Below, in pieces: positions 59,258-64,000 of a stretch of DNA of 64,000 nucleotides. The stretch lies in NCBI GenBank assembly GCA_034433515.1, contig DAOUAL010000023.1, positions 1 through 64,000 on the forward strand, in the 5' to 3' direction. The position numbers were made by a program, and so were the translations under genes. This DNA comes from DAOTXS01 sp034433515 (lineage in GTDB: Bacteria > Chloroflexota > Anaerolineae > UBA4142). Within the stretch, counting starts at the first letter, position 1. The number at the start of each line of letters is the position of its first letter. The notes beneath the pieces were generated by a model, which saw nothing but the letters and a program-made list of their open reading frames with translations, was not told the DNA's origin and ran no database searches.

Positions 59258-60001
59258 ATGGCTCCTGTCATTGAAATTCAAAATGTCAAAAAGATTTATC
59301 AAATGGGCGATGTCCAAGTGCCGGCGTTGAATGGCGTGTCTCTGAACGTCGAAAAGGGTGAGATGATTGCGATCATTGGACCCTCCGGCTCGGGCAAGTC
59401 CACGTTGATGAACATCATCGGTTGTCTCGATACGCCAACGAGTGGTTCGTACATTTTGGATGGCGTGGACGTGTCCAAGATGACCGACGACGAACAAGCC
59501 CTGATTCGCAACAAGAAAATCGGTTTTGTCTTTCAGCAATTCAATTTGCTGCCGCGTACTCCCGCACTCGATCAAGTGGAATTGCCGATGGTGTATGCTG
59601 GCGCATCCGATCGTAAAGCGCGGGCGCGCGAAGCCTTGGAAGCCGTGGGGTTAGGCGATCGGCTCCATCATCGCCCCACCGAACTTTCGGGAGGCCAGCA
59701 ACAACGCGTGGCGATTGCGCGCGCCCTCGTGAACAATCCCAGCATCCTGCTCGCCGATGAACCAACCGGGAACTTGGATTCCAAAGCCGGGCGTGAGGTG
59801 ATGGCGATTTTTCAGCGACTCAATCGGGAACGCGGCATTACGGTCATTTTGGTCACCCACGAACCTGCCATCGCCGCGCATACCCATCGCATCGTTCGAA
59901 TTCGAGACGGGATGATTGTGGGCGATGAACAAGTTGTTAAACCCAGAGATGCCACTGTCGAAGAATCAGTGTATGATGCAAACAATGGAGGACGTGTATG
60001 A
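59258..60001 (+). CDS. MacB-type ABC transporter ATP-binding protein
   Basis: A 247-residue ATPase of the LolD/MacB/FtsE-like family: Walker A GPSGSGKST, Q-loop FVFQQFNLLPRTPALDQVELPM (typical of this family), signature LSGGQQQRVAIARAL, Walker B ILLADEPTGNLD and H-loop VTHE. The start at 59258 (MAPVIEIQNVKKIYQMG) follows the adaptor stop by one base with GGAGG upstream; the longer in-frame extension overlaps the adaptor and is rejected. Its stop overlaps the permease start by 4 bp. Confidence 0.95.
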   Translation: MAPVIEIQNVKKIYQMGDVQVPALNGVSLNVEKGEMIAIIGPSGSGKSTLMNIIGCLDTPTSGSYILDGVDVSKMTDDEQALIRNKKIGFVFQQFNLLPRTPALDQVELPMVYAGASDRKARAREALEAVGLGDRLHHRPTELSGGQQQRVAIARALVNNPSILLADEPTGNLDSKAGREVMAIFQRLNRERGITVILVTHEPAIAAHTHRIVRIRDGMIVGDEQVVKPRDATVEESVYDANNGGRV

Positions 60002-61230
60002 ATCTTCTCCAAAGTGTGCAGATTGCCTTGCAAAGCATCGGCGCCAATAAATTGCGTTCGGGCTTGACCATGCTGGGCATCATCATCGGGGTGATGGCAG
60101 TCATTACCATGCTCTCCATCGGACGAGGGATGCAGAACACGGTTACCCAACAAATCAGCAGTATTGGAACAAATTTGTTGTTTGTGCGACCCGGCAACAC
60201 ACAACAAGGTGGCGTGCGTCAACAAGAAACTCAAGGCACGCTCACGCTCGGCGATGCCGATGCGCTCAGGGCTTTGCCCAACGTGGTCGCCGTAGCACCC
60301 CAGGTGGATGGGTTTGGCCAAGTGGCATATATGGCAAACAATGCGGTGGGGCGGATCATTGGGGTAACCCCAGAATACCAAAACACTTTGAATGCCAATG
60401 TTGCCACCGGCGAGTTTATCGCCTCATCCCATGTGCAAGGACGCGCCGCTGTGGTCGTGTTAGGCGCAGGGATTGCCACCAGTTTGTTTGATACGGCAGA
60501 CCCCATCGGACAATTTGTGCGCATCAATGGACAAAACTTTCGGGTGATCGGTGTGATGGAGCCCAAGGGGGGCACCGGGTTCAACGATACAGATATGCAA
60601 ATCTATGTCCCGATTACCACCGCCGCCAGCCGGCTGATCGGGAATCAACGTTTTCGCGGCGGCGATGTGGTCTCGACCATCAACGTCAAGATCACCGACA
60701 CTAGCGTCCAAGATGCTGTCGTGCAAGACATTAGTAACATTCTGCGTGAACGGCATCGGGTTCTCTTCCAAGACGATTTCACGATTCAAAGTCAACAAGA
60801 TATTCTGAACACGTTGAATCAGATCACGGATGCCTTCACGATCTTTTTAGGAGGCATCGCCGGGATTTCCTTGATTGTGGGTGGCATTGGCATTATGAAC
60901 ATTATGCTTGTCTCGGTTACCGAGCGCACCCGCGAGATCGGTATCCGCAAAGCGGTGGGGGCACGTCAACGGGATATTCTGATTCAATTCCTCACCGAGG
61001 CAACCGTGCTCAGTTTGTTTGGCGGCCTGATCGGTTTGTTGGTGGGGATAGGGATTGCCCAACTCATCTCTGGAATCAATATCGGCACCACAACTTTGCA
61101 AACCGTCGTGGACCTCGATGCAATTCTCCTGGCACTCAGTTTTTCGCTGGGCGTAGGATTGTTCTTTGGCATCTATCCAGCCAATCGCGCCGCTAGTTTA
61201 CATCCGATTGATGCGCTCCGTTACGAATAA
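59998..61230 (+). CDS. MacB/FtsX-type ABC transporter permease
   Basis: A 410-residue permease: an N-terminal helix in NLLQSVQIALQSIGANKLRSGLTMLGIIIGVMAVITMLSIGRGM, a large extracytoplasmic MacB-type domain (about 50-270), and three C-terminal helices with the family segment GGIGIMNIMLVSVTERTREIGIRKAVGARQRDILIQFLTEAT. With the adaptor and ATPase it makes a tripartite-like mechanotransmission exporter, substrate unknown (antibiotics, peptides or lipoproteins in relatives). An imperfect hairpin at about 61251-61310 lies downstream. Confidence 0.95.
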   Translation: MNLLQSVQIALQSIGANKLRSGLTMLGIIIGVMAVITMLSIGRGMQNTVTQQISSIGTNLLFVRPGNTQQGGVRQQETQGTLTLGDADALRALPNVVAVAPQVDGFGQVAYMANNAVGRIIGVTPEYQNTLNANVATGEFIASSHVQGRAAVVVLGAGIATSLFDTADPIGQFVRINGQNFRVIGVMEPKGGTGFNDTDMQIYVPITTAASRLIGNQRFRGGDVVSTINVKITDTSVQDAVVQDISNILRERHRVLFQDDFTIQSQQDILNTLNQITDAFTIFLGGIAGISLIVGGIGIMNIMLVSVTERTREIGIRKAVGARQRDILIQFLTEATVLSLFGGLIGLLVGIGIAQLISGINIGTTTLQTVVDLDAILLALSFSLGVGLFFGIYPANRAASLHPIDALRYE

Positions 61231-61344
61231 GTCATCCACAGATTGCGCAGAGAGCAGAGTAGCACCGCATTCAATCATCAAGACAATCACTTGGATTGAG
61301 TGGGGTGCTATGCTGTGTTCTTTATGTTCAACTCAGAGGTTACT

Positions 61345-62730
61345 ATGAAACAAAAAATCGGATTCTTGATGTTAGTGTTGACGATTGGTTTGATTGCGCC
61401 TGCTGTATTCGCTGCCGCACCGGGTTCGGGACCGATGGATGCCATGCGCATCACCAACACATGGCAAACCCTTGCACCCAATTCTAGTTGGTGGTTCTAT
61501 TTCGATTACACCGGTGACAAATCGCCCATCGAAGTAACGTTAGAAGACTATCGCGTACCGAACGTGCGGTTATCCATCTTTACCCCCGACCAAGCCCGGA
61601 ATTGGATGCAAGACCCTGCCACACCGCCCATCGGCATCGGCACACCCCCCAGCGATGCCAGCGCAATGCGACAGTACGATCTCACATGGCGCGGCGCGTT
61701 CAATTTTCCCGGCAGATTTTTCGTCGTCGTTGCGAACGATAATCCGTATGCCATTCAATTTCGATTGAATGCCAAAGGCGAGGCAGTTCAACTTGCGCCG
61801 CCGCCCACGGTTACGCCGGTCCCTACTCCCTTCTTTGCTACGCCGGTACCGACAGGCAATCTCCAAGGTCGTTTGGTGTTGCAAGAATCGAGCGGCGGAA
61901 ACATTTACACCGTGAACGGCGATGGCACCAACCTTAAAAGAATTACCTGGGGCATTGATCCCAGTTGGTCGCCGGATGGCAAGCAAATTGCGTTCACGCG
62001 TTGGGGCGCGCAAGCCGGGGTCTATGTTGCCAATGCCGATGGATCAAATGAACGCGCGCTGGTCGGAGGAATGCGCCAGCCCCTAGCACCGCGTTGGAAT
62101 CCAAACGGCACCAAGATTGCGTATACTCGACAGTGGGGCGGCTCGGACACCGATTCCGTTTTCTGTCTGGGACGATTTTGTTTCACTCTCCCCGCCGATC
62201 CGCATTGGCGTTTGAGCACGGTGGATGTCAACACCCAAATCGTTTTCGACCCACGTTCCTCTGAGCACGCTTTTGCGCCGGCGTGGAAAAACGATAATGT
62301 TACGTTGGTGTATGCCGATGCCGGGTATGGCTTGATGGTTACCAACATCAAGGGTGATCCCGAGTGGAATATTTACAAACAAAATCCGGTTGTGCAGACA
62401 CCAATGTACAGCCCGGACGGCAAAATGATCGCGTTCACCGTCCGCGTGCACGACCACTGGGACATCAACGTACTCGATCTAACGCATGGCAATGTTATTC
62501 CGGTCACGCGCCCAGACCCCATGGCGTTTCGCCCCACCAACAACGTTTCCCCAGTGTGGTCGCCCGATGGCAAACAAATTCTCTTCTTGTCCGACCGCAA
62601 CGGCAAATGGGAATTCTTTGTGGCCAACGTTGATGGGACAAACTTGACTCAGGTTCTCAAGCGTGTTTCCGACACACTGGCTCTCAATTATAATTTTTCG
62701 AATGAGCGCATGATAGACTGGCTCAAATAA
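61345..62730 (+). CDS. Secreted TolB-like beta-propeller protein
   Basis: A 461-residue exported protein: signal peptide (KIGFLMLVLTIGLIAPAVFAAA), an N-terminal beta-sandwich-like domain (about 25-150; TLAPNSSWWFYFDYTGDKSPIEVTLE), a Pro/Thr linker, then five or so WD40-like/TolB repeats such as IDPSWSPDGKQIAFTR, APRWNPNGTKIAYTR, TPMYSPDGKMIAFTV and SPVWSPDGKQILFLSDRNG. Probably a binding or scaffold protein at the cell surface. It follows the ABC permease by 114 bp and precedes the YceI lipoprotein by 19 bp. Confidence 0.85.
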   Translation: MKQKIGFLMLVLTIGLIAPAVFAAAPGSGPMDAMRITNTWQTLAPNSSWWFYFDYTGDKSPIEVTLEDYRVPNVRLSIFTPDQARNWMQDPATPPIGIGTPPSDASAMRQYDLTWRGAFNFPGRFFVVVANDNPYAIQFRLNAKGEAVQLAPPPTVTPVPTPFFATPVPTGNLQGRLVLQESSGGNIYTVNGDGTNLKRITWGIDPSWSPDGKQIAFTRWGAQAGVYVANADGSNERALVGGMRQPLAPRWNPNGTKIAYTRQWGGSDTDSVFCLGRFCFTLPADPHWRLSTVDVNTQIVFDPRSSEHAFAPAWKNDNVTLVYADAGYGLMVTNIKGDPEWNIYKQNPVVQTPMYSPDGKMIAFTVRVHDHWDINVLDLTHGNVIPVTRPDPMAFRPTNNVSPVWSPDGKQILFLSDRNGKWEFFVANVDGTNLTQVLKRVSDTLALNYNFSNERMIDWLK

Positions 62731-62749
62731 ATCCAACTCAGGAGGAGCA

Positions 62750-63463
62750 ATGCAACGCCCGTGTACCGTATTGATGTTTGTCGTGTTGGCTCTGAGCATC
62801 GTTGCCTGCGCGACAAGCCCGACCCCCACGCCGCAACCAACTGCGGCCCCGACGAAGGCAACGGCGCCGACCCCGGTTCCCCCGACCACCGCGCCGACCC
62901 CAGCCGCAAGTGCGTCGGGAGATACGGTGAAACTAGTGATGGTGCCAGGCAAAAACGAAGCGCGCTATCGCGTGCGGGAACAGTTAGCGAATGTTAGTCT
63001 TCCCAGCGACGCGGTGGGCGCCACCAAAGAAGTCACCGGTACCATCGTGGGCAAACTCGATGGCACGATTGTATCCGCGCAATCCAAGTTCCGCGTAGAT
63101 TTGCGCACCCTCAAAAGCGACCGCGATCAACGCGATAACTTTTTGCGCCGCAACGTGCTAGAAACCGATAAATACCCGTTCGCCGAATTCGTACCCCTCG
63201 AAGCGCCGGGCTTGCCGCTGAAATTACCCGCCGATGGTAAAGTGGAATTCAAATTGGTGGGCGATCTGACGATTCGCGATGTAACCAAACGGGTAACCTG
63301 GGACGCCAAAGGGACCGTGACCGGCGATGAAGCGACCGGCACTGCCACCACGCGCTTTAACTTTGCCTACTTTAACCTCACCCGTCCCAGCGTGCCAGTC
63401 GTCTTGAGCATCGAAGACAATATCATTCTTGAACTCGACGTATTCTTGAGACGCGAAAAATAA
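62750..63463 (+). CDS. YceI family lipoprotein
   Basis: A 237-residue protein with a lipobox (SIVACA), a Pro/Thr/Ala-rich linker (about 22-62), and a YceI-like lipocalin-type barrel: ARYRVREQL, VTGTIVGKLDGTIVSAQSKFRVDLRTLKSDRDQRDNFLRRNVLETDKYPFAEFVP and VGDLTIRDVTKRVTWDAKGT, which are the family hallmarks. YceI proteins bind isoprenoids such as polyprenyl quinones. AGGAGG precedes the ATG. It is followed by a large hairpin. Confidence 0.93.
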   Translation: MQRPCTVLMFVVLALSIVACATSPTPTPQPTAAPTKATAPTPVPPTTAPTPAASASGDTVKLVMVPGKNEARYRVREQLANVSLPSDAVGATKEVTGTIVGKLDGTIVSAQSKFRVDLRTLKSDRDQRDNFLRRNVLETDKYPFAEFVPLEAPGLPLKLPADGKVEFKLVGDLTIRDVTKRVTWDAKGTVTGDEATGTATTRFNFAYFNLTRPSVPVVLSIEDNIILELDVFLRREK

Positions 63464-63467
63464 TACC

Positions 63468-63502
63468 GCGCGTGGCGATAGAACAATTCTAGCGCCACGC
63501 GC
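63468..63502 (+). terminator. Long hairpin after the YceI gene
   Basis: GCGCGTGGCG (63468-63477) and TAGAA (63479-63483) pair with TTCTA (63487-63491) and CGCCACGCGC (63493-63502), with single-base bulges and a CAA loop. There is no T-run, so it may stabilise or process the mRNA rather than terminate it. Confidence 0.5.
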
Positions 63503-63518
63503 TCCACTGGGAGTTCTT

Positions 63519-63722
63519 GTGCGTCAACGTTTGCAAACCCTCGTCGTACGGAGCGTGCTGGCGTCGCTCATCGCTTGGATTCTGACAAGTGTCCCTCTCG
63601 CCGAGATTGCGCCGAGAACCTGGTTTGCATTCGTCCAAGTTCCAATCGTCATTTTTCTGTTAATCTGTTACATCGGTAAATCGTTGATTGATACGTTTTT
63701 TTATAATCATTATCAACCCTAA
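63519..63722 (+). CDS. Small two-helix membrane protein of unknown function
   Basis: A 67-residue protein starting at GTG with GGGAG 9 bp upstream. It has two hydrophobic stretches (VVRSVLASLIAWILTSVPL and FAFVQVPIVIFLLICYIG) and a C-terminal DTFFYNHYQP. I do not recognise a family. The next gene begins 13 bp after its stop with its own AAGGAG, so they may be co-transcribed. Confidence 0.65.
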   Translation: MRQRLQTLVVRSVLASLIAWILTSVPLAEIAPRTWFAFVQVPIVIFLLICYIGKSLIDTFFYNHYQP

Positions 63723-63735
63723 AGGAGTGTGAACG

Positions 63736-64000
63736 ATGAAAACAGCTTTGCTTGGCGTCGCCGTAGTGATTTTGATGGCAATTGCCGGGGGTGCGGGATA
63801 CTACTGGGGCGATCAGAACGGCTTTACTCGCGCCCAAAATATCCGTACCGAATTTATCAATCAACGTTTTGGGGCACAAGTCCAAAGCGCCGGCATTGAT
63901 TCCAGCCAACTCGCCGCGGGGCAACAACGTGGTGGCGGTCAAGGTGCCGCGCCATTCGCCGGGCGACCCACCGCGGGCGGTACCGTCAAGAGTATCGAAG
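63736..64000 (+). CDS. Exported or membrane-anchored protein with Gly/Ala-rich region (partial)
   Basis: The gene starts at 63736 with AAGGAG (63722-63727) and runs off the window. The visible 88 residues begin MKTALLGVAVVILMAIAGGAGYYWGD, a signal anchor, followed by NGFTRAQNIRTEFINQRFGAQ and a Gly/Gln/Ala-rich stretch ending PTAGGTVKSIE. The TVKSIE ending could lead into a domain of small secreted proteins with an OB-like fold. The family cannot be called from this fragment. Confidence 0.7.
   Translation, partial: MKTALLGVAVVILMAIAGGAGYYWGDQNGFTRAQNIRTEFINQRFGAQVQSAGIDSSQLAAGQQRGGGQGAAPFAGRPTAGGTVKSIE

Overview
The window looks like chromosomal DNA of an uncultivated, Chloroflexota-like (Anaerolineae-like) bacterium. 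This rests on the overall gene repertoire and protein style: a membrane-embedded spermidine-synthase-like protein, paired S41 proteases, Pro/Thr-rich lipoprotein linkers, a roadblock protein, a DUF2207/PspA/SPFH cluster and dispersed AAATTTGAAATTT-type palindromes. The rRNA fragment is too short for me to place the organism, so taxonomy is inference. There is no phage or plasmid signature and I see no CRISPR array. Most of the window is ordinary housekeeping DNA with a few unusual islands.

Layout. 1-585: 3' end of a 23S rRNA gene, opening inside what looks like the last ~87 nt of a group I intron, then 5S rRNA. 713-6578: membrane proteins, an SRAP/YedK protein, two tandem deoxynucleoside kinases, an alcohol dehydrogenase and a roadblock protein. 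6682-10032: tRNA-Asn and the dnaG-rpoD pair. 10265-19523: CPBP protease, YbaK deacylase, oxidoreductase, two glycosyltransferases, M28 peptidase and a large spermidine-synthase-like membrane protein. 19483-25099: protein-isoaspartate methyltransferase, hflX (apparently starting at ATT), MgtC-like, NnrS and a tyrosine recombinase. 25126-30222: a GH172/DUF2961-like lipoprotein, two S41 proteases and smpB. 30757-37223: a cytochrome bd operon (cydABDC) ending in an Rrf2 regulator, with a palindromic operator over its promoter and an attenuator-like hairpin in its leader. 37283-37764: ssrA (tmRNA) with promoter and terminator. 37921-42405: a hybrid sensor kinase and a receiver-phosphotransferase-TIR fusion, isolated by its own terminator. 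42462-47640: mtnP, phosphate transporter with a decayed 3' duplicate, enolase-superfamily enzyme, repeats and phosphoglycerate mutase. 47764-53057: a membrane-stress-like cluster (DUF2207, zinc-ribbon membrane protein, DUF4178-like, PspA, SPFH). 53103-57148: ccmE-ccmF-ccmI-like-ccmC-ccmD, including a 41-codon ccmD. 57300-57720: a gene-free stretch that folds into a large three-way-junction structure. 57793-61230: MacA/MacB-like ABC efflux genes. 61345-64000: beta-propeller protein, YceI lipoprotein, a small membrane protein and a truncated gene.

How the parts fit. Cytochrome bd, system I cytochrome c maturation genes and NnrS point to a respiring organism that meets low oxygen or nitrogen oxides. 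smpB and ssrA both lie here, about 7 kb apart. The best candidate for an undescribed system is the two-gene kinase/TIR module (37921-42366): a receiver-GAF-GAF-ATPase sensor next to a protein joining a receiver, an aminoglycoside-phosphotransferase-like kinase and a TIR domain, each with apparently intact catalytic residues. The structured element at 57428-57646 and the cyd leader are the best regulatory or noncoding candidates.
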